Positions 1 through 8,504 of a stretch of DNA of 22,243 bases are shown here, one piece after another (within the stretch, counting starts at the first letter, position 1; every line of letters begins with the position of its first letter). The notes beneath the pieces are model-generated. The model searched no databases. It was not told where the DNA came from and was given only the letters and a program-made list of their open reading frames with translations. A program made the translations under genes and the position numbers. Location: contig JAEDHB010000023.1 of assembly GCA_016297265.1 (NCBI GenBank), positions 1 to 22,243 on the forward strand, read 5' to 3'. The stretch is from Butyrivibrio sp. Its GTDB lineage: Bacteria > Bacillota > Clostridia > Lachnospirales > Lachnospiraceae.

Positions 1-239
1 ACCGATGCTTTGTAAACAGATATCAAGTGAGCAATTTATGACAAGGAATTTGCACAAATTTGCTTAAGAATATTAAGCACGGTGCCCATTTTCCTCGTCG
101 CCATACAGGAGCTTCGCTTCGCTCGCTCTGAATTCTCAATAATCCACAGGGCTATACGGAAAACTTCGTAAATATGGATGCAAGGAATAAGTATTATTCC
201 CAATGTAAGATTAGGAAACAAGGATAATTAATAAAAATA
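1..239. other. Intergenic stretch, no supported gene
   Basis: A 61-codon open frame on the minus strand (36-221) has no convincing ribosome binding site or recognisable domain, so I do not call it a gene. The part around 95-135 is rich in CTTCG/GAGCG words and is less AT-rich than its surroundings. That is typical of dispersed intergenic repeats in Lachnospiraceae genomes, but repetition cannot be shown from one copy. Confidence 0.35.
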
Positions 240-281
240 AACCACTCGACATCAGACAATAATCTGAATTATCGAGTGGTT
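240..281 (-). terminator. Rho-independent terminator of the chemotaxis gene
   Basis: A perfect 10-bp stem (AACCACTCGA at 240-249 with TCGAGTGGTT at 272-281) encloses a loop that itself holds a TCAGA/TCTGA stem. Read on the minus strand it is followed by a T-rich run (about 228-239). It lies 38 bp past the stop codon of the chemotaxis receptor gene, so it most likely ends that transcript. Confidence 0.8.
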
Positions 282-319
282 CCTTTTCTATAATCGAATT
301 CAAAACAAAATTCTAATTC

Positions 320-2404
320 CTACTCATCCAGTTTGAATGTAGAAATAATTGCATTAAGGTCTGCAACATATTTTTTACACTCATCAACCTTATCAGCAGT
401 TGTTGATGTACCGGCCACCATATCTGAGGTTTTACCTGCGATATCAGATACACCGCTTGCAGCCTCACCCATCGTTGAATTAATTGCCGAAATAGAATCA
501 ACAATTACTTCAAGAGTTTCATTGAGAGAATCAATCTGAGTCTTAATCTGATTCATACTGTTACCAAAGTCGGAAGCATCATTCTGATACTGAACGCTTA
601 CATTTCCGAAGTTCTTATAATCGTCAATAACCTTTGTTTCAAGGAAGTTGATGATATCGGACAGACATTCTGTCATTCCGCCCACTGCACTGTTAACTTC
701 TGCAACGATAGAATTGATGCTGTTAACAGCACTTGTGGTCTGTGTAGCCAGATTACCAATCTCTGTAGCAACTACTGAGAAGCCTCTTCCTGCTTCACCG
801 GCTCTCGCTGCCTCAATTGAAGCATTGAGTGCAAGAAGGCTTGTCTGCGCTGAAATAGCCATAACCGTTTCAGTAAGTGCATTAATCTTTTCGACAGATT
901 CGGATGCCTTCATTGCGACAGTTGATTTTTCTTTTACATCTGTATATATCTGCATTGTATTTGATGTAGCGTTTTCAGTTGATTTGTGAAGTTCAGCGGC
1001 TCTGTTCTTAACCTCTGTCGAAAGCTCTGCACCGTCATTGGCGAGTTTAACAATATCTTTTGCATTGTTCTTAATCTCTCCGATGTTAGCAGCAATTGTC
1101 GTAGTTGATGCAGATGTTTCCTGCATTCCTGCTGCAAGTTCCTCGCTTGTAGCTGAATTGTCAGCACACATATCATTAACACTCTGTGATACTTCCAGTA
1201 ATTCATCGACATTCGCATCGATACTTTCGCTTGCAAAACCAATTCGGCCAACCATCTTACTGAGGCTCTCTCTCATTATCGAAACCTCTCTTGCGATTAC
1301 GCCGATTTCATCCTTTCTTCGTGCAAGTTTTGCCGTAGCAGGATTTTTCTTAAAATCAAAATTAGCAGTATTCTGAATTTCAGGTACCACCTTGCCAATT
1401 GGTGCCATCATCATTGATACAAAAATAATACCGATCAATGCACTGACTACAACCATTGCAATTCCTATGAGAATCAATTCCTTCTTCAATGAAGTAACCG
1501 GTTTGAGGAAGGTATTGTAATCCGCTGTTACAATAACAATATTGCCCTTATCTGTGAGACAGTAGCCGGCGATTTTGTCTTCTCCCTTGTATTCGTATAC
1601 AACGGAACCAGGTTTGATTTCCTTACCTGCTTCAAGGTCTGCAACCAGACCTTTTACAGCTGCATTCTCAACAGGCTGACCGATTTTCTCAGCATTGGTA
1701 TGGAATAACATTGTTCCGTCACCGCTTACAAGATATCCGTATGAACCTTCAACATCCGTGATTTCAATTGCACCGATAAGCAAATCATAATCAATCTTCA
1801 TAAAGTCATCATAATCCGCTGTTACGATAACAATGTTTTTATCCGGAGTAAGTGCATATCCGGCAAGCTTGTTAGCACCCTTATATTCATAAATTGTATA
1901 TCCGTCTGCAACATCTTTTCCTGATTCAAGGTCTGCAACAATCTGTTTTACTGCTGCATTCTCAACAGGTTTGCCTATCTTATCGGTCGTCGGATGATAG
2001 AGCATAACTCCCTTTGGACTTACCATATAGGCATATGAACTTTCAACGCCCTCAAGCTTAATCTGTCCAAGTATCATATCAAGTTTATCAACATCCGTTG
2101 TTGTTGTTTTGCCGGATACAAGTCCGACACCGATTGCTACTGTTTCTGCCAGATTCTGTGCGTATGTGCCATATGTTTTCTCACCAAATTCAACTGCGAA
2201 ATTAACGCCTGCCGCAGCTTCCTCTGCCAGATTCTGTGCATATGCCATGTACGTCTTCTTCATCGCATTTGTTGTTCTGCCTGAGGATATCAAGATTAAA
2301 ACTACAATTGGAATAAGAACCATTGCCAATACAAGATATCCCACTTTTGTACCCATTTTAGCAAAAAAATTTACTTTTTTGCTGCTTTTCTTTAATTGTT
2401 TCAT
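320..2404 (-). CDS. Methyl-accepting chemotaxis protein with duplicated Cache-type sensor
   Basis: Transmembrane chemoreceptor of 694 residues, expected to pass an extracellular ligand signal to CheA/CheW. The first membrane helix is about residues 21-41. Two extracellular repeats follow (about 115-203 and 214-302), each with a GSYGYLVS/SSYAYMVS, KIGxPVENAAVK, EYKG and NIVIVTADY block, as in small single-Cache domains. The second helix is about 308-331, then a HAMP-like segment (332-388). The signalling domain holds the diagnostic hairpin at about 515-553 (QTSLLALNASIEAARAGEAG, then GRGFSVVATEI). There is no C-terminal CheR-binding pentapeptide; the protein ends FKLDE. The start is supported by GGAGG about 11 bp upstream (2416-2420). 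It is monocistronic, with its own promoter and terminator. The ligand is unknown. Confidence 0.95.
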   Translation of the reverse strand: MKQLKKSSKKVNFFAKMGTKVGYLVLAMVLIPIVVLILISSGRTTNAMKKTYMAYAQNLAEEAAAGVNFAVEFGEKTYGTYAQNLAETVAIGVGLVSGKTTTTDVDKLDMILGQIKLEGVESSYAYMVSPKGVMLYHPTTDKIGKPVENAAVKQIVADLESGKDVADGYTIYEYKGANKLAGYALTPDKNIVIVTADYDDFMKIDYDLLIGAIEITDVEGSYGYLVSGDGTMLFHTNAEKIGQPVENAAVKGLVADLEAGKEIKPGSVVYEYKGEDKIAGYCLTDKGNIVIVTADYNTFLKPVTSLKKELILIGIAMVVVSALIGIIFVSMMMAPIGKVVPEIQNTANFDFKKNPATAKLARRKDEIGVIAREVSIMRESLSKMVGRIGFASESIDANVDELLEVSQSVNDMCADNSATSEELAAGMQETSASTTTIAANIGEIKNNAKDIVKLANDGAELSTEVKNRAAELHKSTENATSNTMQIYTDVKEKSTVAMKASESVEKINALTETVMAISAQTSLLALNASIEAARAGEAGRGFSVVATEIGNLATQTTSAVNSINSIVAEVNSAVGGMTECLSDIINFLETKVIDDYKNFGNVSVQYQNDASDFGNSMNQIKTQIDSLNETLEVIVDSISAINSTMGEAASGVSDIAGKTSDMVAGTSTTADKVDECKKYVADLNAIISTFKLDE

Positions 2405-2438
2405 TCCTGTTTACGCCTCCATAAAAAACACTACAAAT

Positions 2439-2467
2439 ATAATACCCTATTTTGACATTTTTTTCAA
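2439..2467 (-). promoter_or_regulatory. Vegetative promoter of the chemotaxis gene
   Basis: On the minus strand, a -35 TTGAAA (2462-2467) is separated by exactly 17 bp from a -10 TATTAT (2439-2444). It sits 35-63 bp upstream of the receptor start codon and looks like a housekeeping sigma-A promoter; I saw no sigma-28 element here. Confidence 0.65.
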
Positions 2468-2483
2468 TGTTTTTGACAAGATA

Positions 2484-2512
2484 TTTACAAATTGCAACAC
2501 CGGGTATATAAT
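2484..2512 (+). promoter_or_regulatory. Promoter of the riboflavin operon
   Basis: A -35 TTTACA (2484-2489), a 17-bp spacer and a perfect -10 TATAAT (2507-2512) sit directly upstream of the FMN riboswitch, so transcription would begin near 2519 and include the whole aptamer. It is back-to-back with the chemotaxis promoter; only 16 bp separate the two -35 boxes. Confidence 0.75.
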
Positions 2513-2521
2513 GGGTAAAAA

Positions 2522-2637
2522 TAATCTTCGGGGCAGGGTGCAATTCCCTACCGGCGGTACAGCCCGCGACTCTTGTTATAAGATTGATTCGGTGTAATTC
2601 CGAAGCCGACAGTATAGTCTGGATGGAAGAAGACGAT
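2522..2637 (+). promoter_or_regulatory. FMN riboswitch (RFN element)
   Basis: The conserved RFN landmarks appear in order: CGGGGCAGGGTGCAATTCCC, CTACCGGCGGTACAGCCCGC, a variable arm, GGTGTAATTCCGAAGCCGAC, and AGTATAGTCTGGATGGAAGA. The 5' TCTTC (2525-2529) can pair with GAAGA near 2626-2630 to close P1. It precedes ribD, the first gene of a riboflavin operon, exactly where this FMN-sensing element represses riboflavin synthesis in Firmicutes. Confidence 0.97.
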
Positions 2638-2642
2638 ATTAC

Positions 2643-2707
2643 ATGATATTCCTGCATTTCTGCGCAGAATATCATCTGTTTCAATTAGGGACATTCGTCC
2701 TCTTTTT
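2643..2707 (+). promoter_or_regulatory. Probable riboswitch expression platform
   Basis: Between aptamer and ribD lie a 9-bp perfect stem (ATGATATTC 2643-2651 with GAATATCAT 2667-2675, extended inward by TGC/GCA) and a short GGGAC/GTCCT hairpin (2688-2701) followed by CTTTTT. The second resembles a weak intrinsic terminator. Which hairpin is formed with FMN bound is inference. Confidence 0.45.
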
Positions 2708-2729
2708 CCCGATAATGAAAGGATTTTAT

Positions 2730-3827
2730 ATGGATGATCAATATATGCTTCGTGCTATCGAATTGGCAAAACGGGGCGAAGGCTATACCTCTCCCAACCC
2801 ATTAGTCGGAGCAATAATTGTAAAAGACAATCGAATACTTGCAGAAGGCTTCCATGAAAAATACGGCGAATTGCATGCAGAAAGAAATGCCATACTAAAT
2901 CTTAGGGAGGATGCACACGGAGCAACCATTTATGTAACTTTGGAGCCCTGCTGTCACCATGGCAAACAACCGCCCTGCACGGAAGCAATTCTGGAATGTG
3001 GAATAAGCAGGGTTGTAATCGGTTCAAGGGACCCCAATCCCCTTGTTGCCGGCAAGGGAGTTTCTTTTCTGAGGGAACATGGCATAGAGGTTATAGAAGA
3101 TGTATTAAGAGAAGAATGTGACAGGCTTAATCCGATTTTTTTTCATTACATCACAACGGGAAAACCTTATATCACGCTTAAATATGCCATGACTATGGAT
3201 GGTAAAATCGCAACCACCGACGGCGAATCCCAATGGATTACAGATGTTACAGCAAGAAACATTGTCCATTCCATGCGGCACAAATACAGAGGAATCCTTG
3301 TGGGAATCAATACCGTTCTTGCGGACGACCCTATGTTAAACTGTAGACTCAGTGAAAAAAGAAGTCCTGTCAGAATCATCTGTGACAGCGGGCTTCGCCT
3401 GCCGACGGACAGCCGGATTGCCCGGACTGCCGGCGAGTATCAGACCATCGTTGCCTGCTGCAATCCGGACCAAGCCAAAATGACAGAACTTCAAAACATG
3501 GGAATTCAGATTATTACTACCTCATCCTGTGAGGGACATGTCAATATGGAAGAGCTTTTTAACGAGCTTGGCAAAATGAAAATTGACAGTATTCTGGTAG
3601 AAGGCGGAGGTGAAATAAATGACTCTCTGATAAGACATAATCTCGTCAATCAGGTGGAAGTATTCATCGGACCAAAAATTTTCGGCGGAGCAACCGCCAA
3701 GACTCCGGTAACAGGCATTGGAATTCCTTCAATTGCCGATTCCTGCGACTTCATTCTCGATGAGGTACACAGACTGGACCAGGATGTTCAACTTACATAC
3801 AGGAGGAAAATATGTTCACAGGAATAG
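2730..3827 (+). CDS. ribD: Bifunctional riboflavin deaminase/reductase RibD
   Basis: Carries out the second and third steps of riboflavin synthesis: deamination of the pyrimidine formed from GTP, then NADPH-dependent reduction of its ribosyl side chain. With the start at 2730 it is 365 residues, normal for the family. The N-terminal cytidine-deaminase-like domain shows HAE at residues 49-51 and PCCHHGKQPPC, giving zinc ligands His49, Cys74 and Cys83 and catalytic Glu51. The reductase domain starts near residue 145 (PYITLKYAMTMDGKIAT) and includes the EGGGEIN motif. The frame stays open upstream to 2643, but that stretch is the riboswitch expression platform; AAAGGA (2718-2723) supports 2730. 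First gene of the operon, overlapping ribE by 16 bp. Confidence 0.97.
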   Translation: MDDQYMLRAIELAKRGEGYTSPNPLVGAIIVKDNRILAEGFHEKYGELHAERNAILNLREDAHGATIYVTLEPCCHHGKQPPCTEAILECGISRVVIGSRDPNPLVAGKGVSFLREHGIEVIEDVLREECDRLNPIFFHYITTGKPYITLKYAMTMDGKIATTDGESQWITDVTARNIVHSMRHKYRGILVGINTVLADDPMLNCRLSEKRSPVRIICDSGLRLPTDSRIARTAGEYQTIVACCNPDQAKMTELQNMGIQIITTSSCEGHVNMEELFNELGKMKIDSILVEGGGEINDSLIRHNLVNQVEVFIGPKIFGGATAKTPVTGIGIPSIADSCDFILDEVHRLDQDVQLTYRRKICSQE

Positions 3828-4453
3828 TAGAAGAAACAGGAATAATTAAGAAGTTCAAAATATCCGGTCATTCCGGTGAAATAACAATAAAAGCAGAGAA
3901 AGTACTCGAAGGCACACAGCTTGGAGACAGCATTGCCGTCAACGGAATCTGTCTTACTGTGACATCGCTGGGAAGTGATTATTTTACAGCAGATGTCATG
4001 GCTGAAACCGTCAGAAGAAGCAGTCTCAAAGAGGCATCTTCCGGCGACAGTGTCAACCTTGAGCGGGCTATGGCAGCAGACGGACGTTTCGGTGGCCATA
4101 TCGTATCGGGCCATATTGACGGAACCGGTACAATAACCAAGCTTTTCCGGGAAGAAAATGCGGTGTGGATTACCATCAGTGCGAAACCTGAACTCCTCAA
4201 ATATATAGTGGAAAAGGGTTCTGTTTGTCTTGATGGAGTAAGCCTCACGGTTGCATCCGTCAGTGACACGGACTTCAAAGTATCCGTCATTCCCCACACA
4301 GGAAGCGAGACTACTCTTCTCCGAAAGAAAACCGGCTCAACAATCAATATTGAGAACGATATTCTGGCAAAATATATAGAAAAAATCTTCTCTTTCAAAT
4401 CCGTAAATAAAGAAACCCTGACCATGGATTTGCTCAGAGAACTGGATTATTAA
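3812..4453 (+). CDS. ribE: Riboflavin synthase, alpha subunit
   Basis: Catalyses dismutation of two 6,7-dimethyl-8-ribityllumazine molecules to riboflavin, the last step of the pathway. The 213 residues match the usual length and show two similar lumazine-binding barrels: the first opens with MFTGIVEETG, with AVNGICLTV near residue 50; the second has FGGHIVSGHIDGTG and then LDGVSLTV. AGGAGG (3801-3806) lies inside the end of ribD, and the start codon precedes the ribD stop, so translation of the two is probably coupled. The next gene begins 9 bp after the stop. Confidence 0.97.
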   Translation: MFTGIVEETGIIKKFKISGHSGEITIKAEKVLEGTQLGDSIAVNGICLTVTSLGSDYFTADVMAETVRRSSLKEASSGDSVNLERAMAADGRFGGHIVSGHIDGTGTITKLFREENAVWITISAKPELLKYIVEKGSVCLDGVSLTVASVSDTDFKVSVIPHTGSETTLLRKKTGSTINIENDILAKYIEKIFSFKSVNKETLTMDLLRELDY

Positions 4454-4462
4454 GGAGGCAAA

Positions 4463-5668
4463 ATGAACAGAGAATACAATACAATCGATGAAGCACTGGA
4501 CGATCTTCGCGCCGGCAAAATAATCCTCGTAACAGATGACGAAGATCGCGAGAATGAAGGCGACATGATTTGTGCAGCAGAATTTGCCACACAGGACAAT
4601 ATTAATTTCATGGCCTGCCACGCAAAGGGATTGATTTGCACACCGATGAGCGAGGAAATAGCAAACCGTCTCGGACTTCCGCCAATGGTTGCCAACAATA
4701 CGGACAACCACCAGACGGCATTTACCGTATCCATCGACCATATCGACACAACAACCGGTATTTCAGCCGCAGAACGCTCCCTCACAATGATGCGTTGTGC
4801 TGACGAAAACACAAAACCCTACGAACTCAGAAGACCCGGTCATGTATTTCCGCTCATATCAAGAAAAGGCGGTGTCCTCGTCCGCAACGGACATACCGAA
4901 GCAACCGTTGACCTTATGCGTCTTGCGGGCCTAAAGCAGTGTGGTGTATGCTGCGAGATTATGAGGGAAGACGGAACCATGATGAGAACCCCTGAACTCT
5001 GGGAACTGGCGGAAAAATACCAGCTTAAATTCATCACCATCAAAGCACTCCAGGATTACTGCAGAATACACGAAAAACATGTAAGCAGGGAAGCCTGTGC
5101 TGATTTTCCGAATAAATACGGCCATTTCAAAATCTGCGGATATGTCAACGATATTACCGGAGAACACCATGTCGCCCTGGTAAAAGGAGACATCGGCGAC
5201 GGCAAAAACGTACTTTGCCGTGTTCATTCCGAATGTCTTACCGGCGACGCATTCGGTTCCCTCCGCTGCGACTGCGGACTGCAGCTCCAATCCGCAATGC
5301 AGATGATTGAAAAAGAGGGCCGTGGCATTGTCCTCTATATGAGACAGGAAGGACGAGGCATCGGATTAATCAACAAGCTCAAGGCATACGAGCTTCAGGA
5401 ACAGGGATTTGACACAGTTGATGCCAATATCAAATTAGGATTTGCCCCGGACCTCAGAGAATACTGGGTGGGCGCACAAATCCTCAAAGATCTCGGGGTT
5501 GAGTCAATCCGGTTGCTTACCAACAATCCATCCAAGATATATGGACTGAACGGTCTGGGTCTTGAGATAACGGAACGAATTCCTATCGAGCTTCCGACTC
5601 AGGAATACGACGAATTTTATATGAAAACAAAAAAAGTCCGCATGGGACATTATTTAAAAAATATTTAA
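4463..5668 (+). CDS. ribBA: Bifunctional DHBP synthase / GTP cyclohydrolase II RibBA
   Basis: Supplies both precursors of the pathway. The N-terminal half (about residues 1-203) makes 3,4-dihydroxy-2-butanone 4-phosphate from ribulose 5-phosphate. It has DDEDRENEGD at 25-34 and GHTEATVDL beginning at residue 143. The C-terminal half (about 205-401) opens the GTP ring and carries the zinc motif Cys258, Cys269, Cys271 (CLTGDAFGSLRCDCG) plus MRQEGRGIGL at 293-302. The 401-residue length is typical of the fusion. AAGGAGG (4453-4459) overlaps the ribE stop. Both active sites look intact, so the operon covers synthesis from GTP and ribulose 5-phosphate without a separate ribA or ribB. Confidence 0.97.
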   Translation: MNREYNTIDEALDDLRAGKIILVTDDEDRENEGDMICAAEFATQDNINFMACHAKGLICTPMSEEIANRLGLPPMVANNTDNHQTAFTVSIDHIDTTTGISAAERSLTMMRCADENTKPYELRRPGHVFPLISRKGGVLVRNGHTEATVDLMRLAGLKQCGVCCEIMREDGTMMRTPELWELAEKYQLKFITIKALQDYCRIHEKHVSREACADFPNKYGHFKICGYVNDITGEHHVALVKGDIGDGKNVLCRVHSECLTGDAFGSLRCDCGLQLQSAMQMIEKEGRGIVLYMRQEGRGIGLINKLKAYELQEQGFDTVDANIKLGFAPDLREYWVGAQILKDLGVESIRLLTNNPSKIYGLNGLGLEITERIPIELPTQEYDEFYMKTKKVRMGHYLKNI

Positions 5669-5685
5669 TGAAAGTGAGAAAAAAC

Positions 5686-6159
5686 ATGAGAGAAATTAAT
5701 GTACTTGAAGGAAATGTTGTAGCTAAAGAAGGAATGAGGGTTGCCATCGTTGCATCCCGTTTCAACGAAATTATCGTCAACAAGCTTCTCGGTGGCGCAG
5801 TTGACGGACTTGTCCGTCATGGTGTGGATGAAAACAATATCACCGCTGCCTGGGTGCCGGGTGCTTTTGAGATTCCGCTCACTGCCGACAAACTTGCAAA
5901 ATCAGGAAAATATGATGCAGTTATCTGCGTGGGTGCAGTAATCCGCGGTGACACCACTCATTACGATTATGTATGTAACGAAGTATCAAAGGGCGTTGCA
6001 TCAGTAAGCCTTAACACAGGTGTTCCTGTTCTTTTCGGAGTTATCACAACGGAAAACATCGAGCAGGCAATTGCCCGTGCCGGAAGCAAAGCAGGCAACA
6101 AGGGTTACGACTGTGCACTTTCAGCAATCGAGATGGTAAATCTTTTGAACCATATTTAA
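5686..6159 (+). CDS. ribH: 6,7-dimethyl-8-ribityllumazine synthase
   Basis: Condenses the RibD-derived pyrimidine with the RibBA-derived butanone phosphate to give ribityllumazine, the substrate of RibE, typically as a 60-subunit capsid. Family motifs are SRFNE, WVPGAFEIP, GAVIRGDTTHYDYVCNE (with the catalytic His), TTENIEQA and AGNKGYDCALSAIEM. I prefer the ATG at 5686 (157 residues, close to Bacillus RibH at about 154), which has AAAGTGAG 7 bp upstream. An ATG at 5668 overlapping the ribBA stop (TAATG) would add six residues and could serve in translational coupling. Last gene of the operon. Confidence 0.95.
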   Translation: MREINVLEGNVVAKEGMRVAIVASRFNEIIVNKLLGGAVDGLVRHGVDENNITAAWVPGAFEIPLTADKLAKSGKYDAVICVGAVIRGDTTHYDYVCNEVSKGVASVSLNTGVPVLFGVITTENIEQAIARAGSKAGNKGYDCALSAIEMVNLLNHI

Positions 6160-6177
6160 TATGTATGCAATGCAGAT

Positions 6178-6213
6178 GCGGCCAATCGTCATACGGCAAT
6201 GACGATTGACCGC
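6178..6213 (+). terminator. Terminator after the riboflavin operon
   Basis: GCGG plus CAATCGTCA (6178-6191) pairs with TGACGATTG plus CCGC (6200-6213) through one C/A mismatch, around an 8-nt loop. A T-rich but interrupted run follows on the plus strand. It lies between convergent genes (ribH and the gene ending at 6222) and may serve both, although the minus-strand side has no T run. Confidence 0.65.
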
Positions 6214-6221
6214 GTTATATA

Positions 6222-7658
6222 TTAATTAGTTGCCATAATATTGGTTGCAAATTTGCTGAGTTTGTCCGCTGTACCGCCAAGAATTTGACTTTGGGACAGT
6301 TCATCAAATACATTCTTAACCTTCTTTTGCTGTGAAGCATCCAGTTTTCTGATATCAAGCGTTCCGGCGCTTCTCTCAACACCAACCAGCTCACCGATTG
6401 CCGCGGCAAGAATTTCTGCCTCGTCAATAAGCTGCGGTAGTGTCAGTCCTTCCGACTTGATTCGCTCAAATTCAGCCTGAGCAAAACTGCCTATTTTCTT
6501 GGCAGTAAGAAGCATTGCCTGTTCAAATACAACCGGAATCAGTTCACGCATGTTTTCATTGTAGAATAATACTTCCACCAGCCTGTTCAAAAAATCAGAA
6601 TCCGAAAACACTTCAAACAAGTGCGCCGTACTGTTGTCTTCCAAAAGGTCGTAATCCTGAAGCAGCTCTACAAAATCCACCAACGTATCAAAATCTTCTT
6701 CCACATCCTCACTTGTCCATCGCTTGAATATTTTCAAAGCATTAACATATACAATTCGGGAATAATCGGATTCAATCTTAGGACTGACTCCCCAGAAATC
6801 TTCCCCGCTATCCCAGCAAGTAGCTGCCATCTGACCTGTTTTGGCCACAAAAGGCGGCAGAATATCGGAAGAATGAAAGGAATTCTTCGCATTATCCGCT
6901 CTGTCGTTATAATCATCAACATCCTTATCCATCATATCAATAACAGAAAAACACAATCTGGTAATATCACTGAATTCGCGGGCAGCACTGTATTTGTGTC
7001 CGTCATATCGGAAGGTTGTCAGTCCGTCATAAAACTGCTTACCGCCAATATTCCTTGATATAAAAATAATCGGATTGTATGCCAGTTTGTCGACTGCTTT
7101 GCCGTAGTTCTCTGAGTAGCTGTAGGAGTTAATTGATTTGCTGGAATATCGTACAGACACTGAGGCCACCGGTGAAAGCAGCAATATCATAGTAATTGCG
7201 CCGGACAAAAATCGGATTCCCGCTGCTGCAATTCTATGAGGTCTGCTGTCATCCTCGTCATCTTTTTCCTTAAATCTGGTCTTGTATATATGATTGACCG
7301 GAATATGTAAAACAAGGTTGACTATTCCATATACAACAATAAAAAAGATAAATGGGAAAAAGAAATATGCAACTGTCTGTACAATTATCTCCGTCTCATT
7401 CGCCATAAGAACCTCCACACCGTTCTGTTCAGTGAACAGTCCCTGAAGTTTCTTAAGTGTCGAAGCTGTAAGTCCATGCAAAAATGCTCTGGTAAACAGC
7501 TTTGAAATACCAAACGCAATCAAAGCAGAAATTATATTATTGCCGAGGCAAATTGCTGAACGCCGGATTCCTTTTTTCCATCCGAAAACAACATTGATTA
7601 CAATCAGGGAAACTGAAATAACAATGCTGTAAATAAACAATACTGTAATTAATCTCAT
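6222..7658 (-). CDS. CvpA-like membrane protein with long soluble tail
   Basis: 478 residues. The N-terminal third has four hydrophobic segments (about 3-24, 36-54, 93-117 and 147-166). The GWKKGIRRS turn between the first two is reminiscent of the CvpA (colicin V production) family. The remaining 300 residues are soluble and acidic, rich in Asp/Glu, with a C-terminal region (about 370-470) predicted helical. That part matches nothing I recognise. RBS AAAGGAA lies 6 bp before the start, and the methyltransferase stop is only 13 bp upstream, so it is probably the last gene of the marR unit. Function unknown; the CvpA link is inference from topology and one short motif. Confidence 0.8.
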   Translation of the reverse strand: MRLITVLFIYSIVISVSLIVINVVFGWKKGIRRSAICLGNNIISALIAFGISKLFTRAFLHGLTASTLKKLQGLFTEQNGVEVLMANETEIIVQTVAYFFFPFIFFIVVYGIVNLVLHIPVNHIYKTRFKEKDDEDDSRPHRIAAAGIRFLSGAITMILLLSPVASVSVRYSSKSINSYSYSENYGKAVDKLAYNPIIFISRNIGGKQFYDGLTTFRYDGHKYSAAREFSDITRLCFSVIDMMDKDVDDYNDRADNAKNSFHSSDILPPFVAKTGQMAATCWDSGEDFWGVSPKIESDYSRIVYVNALKIFKRWTSEDVEEDFDTLVDFVELLQDYDLLEDNSTAHLFEVFSDSDFLNRLVEVLFYNENMRELIPVVFEQAMLLTAKKIGSFAQAEFERIKSEGLTLPQLIDEAEILAAAIGELVGVERSAGTLDIRKLDASQQKKVKNVFDELSQSQILGGTADKLSKFATNIMATN

Positions 7659-7671
7659 ATATATTCCTTTG

Positions 7672-8457
7672 TTATTTTCTCAAAATATCCACGGTATGGG
7701 CGGTTGCACCCATAAGTTCCATCCTCTCACACACACTCAGATGATATCTTATAAATGCTTCATACACCTCGTCGCTCATGGCATTGAGTTCTGTTCTCAT
7801 ATAGTTGGCCGGTCCGTCCGCTGCAATAATCTTGATCCGTGTAAGCCCTGACCTCTGATTAAGTTCAGAAATATCTTCAAGGCGCATATAGTCGTATAAA
7901 TCCTTTTCCTCCGAGTGACATTGAAAATTCTCATCAAGCCGTCCGTCCTCAAGGCATTCCAGCACATGCCCTTCCTTGAAGCCATAGGTCAGCACTCCGT
8001 ATTCATTCATAAGATATGCCACCATAATTATACCGCCCGGCCTTGTAATCCTTGCAGCTTCGTTAAGTGCTTTCAGCTTGTCCTCTGCCGTATACAGATG
8101 GTACATCGGCCCAAATAAAAGTGTAAGATCAAAGCTGTCATTCGCAAATCTTTTGAGCCTGAGCGCATTGCCCTGATATGCCTTAACATTGGCATTCTTT
8201 GCCTTAAGAAGTCCAAGATTATGCTTAACCAGTTCCACCGCCGTCACATCATATCCTTCCTCCGCAAGTGCCACACTGTATCTTCCTGTTCCGGCTCCCA
8301 CATCGATTATACGGATATCACCCGAGCCTTCATTCTTAAGTCTCTCAATGCTCTCATGAATGTATTGCAGGGTTGTAACATATTCCACATTGCCATGCCT
8401 TCTGAGGAGTCTCTTATCTTCATTAAATTTGTTATAATGCTCTTCAAGATTAGTCAT
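7672..8457 (-). CDS. Class I SAM-dependent methyltransferase
   Basis: 261 residues with a Rossmann-like methyltransferase fold in the N-terminal half. Motif I is RIIDVGAGTGRYSVAL (about 44-59). An acidic residue after the second strand (TAVELVKHN) should bind the SAM ribose. DLTLLFGPMYHL corresponds to motif IV, and ARITRPGGIIMVAYL to the motif VI/post-motif region. The C-terminal part varies in this family and probably sets the substrate, which I cannot infer; small-molecule methylation is most likely. RBS GGAGA is 5 bp before the ATG. It lies 47 bp after the hydrolase gene and is probably co-transcribed with marR. Confidence 0.9.
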   Translation of the reverse strand: MTNLEEHYNKFNEDKRLLRRHGNVEYVTTLQYIHESIERLKNEGSGDIRIIDVGAGTGRYSVALAEEGYDVTAVELVKHNLGLLKAKNANVKAYQGNALRLKRFANDSFDLTLLFGPMYHLYTAEDKLKALNEAARITRPGGIIMVAYLMNEYGVLTYGFKEGHVLECLEDGRLDENFQCHSEEKDLYDYMRLEDISELNQRSGLTRIKIIAADGPANYMRTELNAMSDEVYEAFIRYHLSVCERMELMGATAHTVDILRK

Positions 8458-8504
8458 TGCGTTCTCCGTTTCGTTTTATATGCTATATTTTTCCATATAA
8501 CGGC

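Noticed and set aside
2643..2729. N-terminal extension of RibD from an ATG at 2643
   Set aside because: This stretch holds the riboswitch hairpins. The family start and AAAGGA site fit 2730, and the zinc-ligand numbering then equals that of known RibD.
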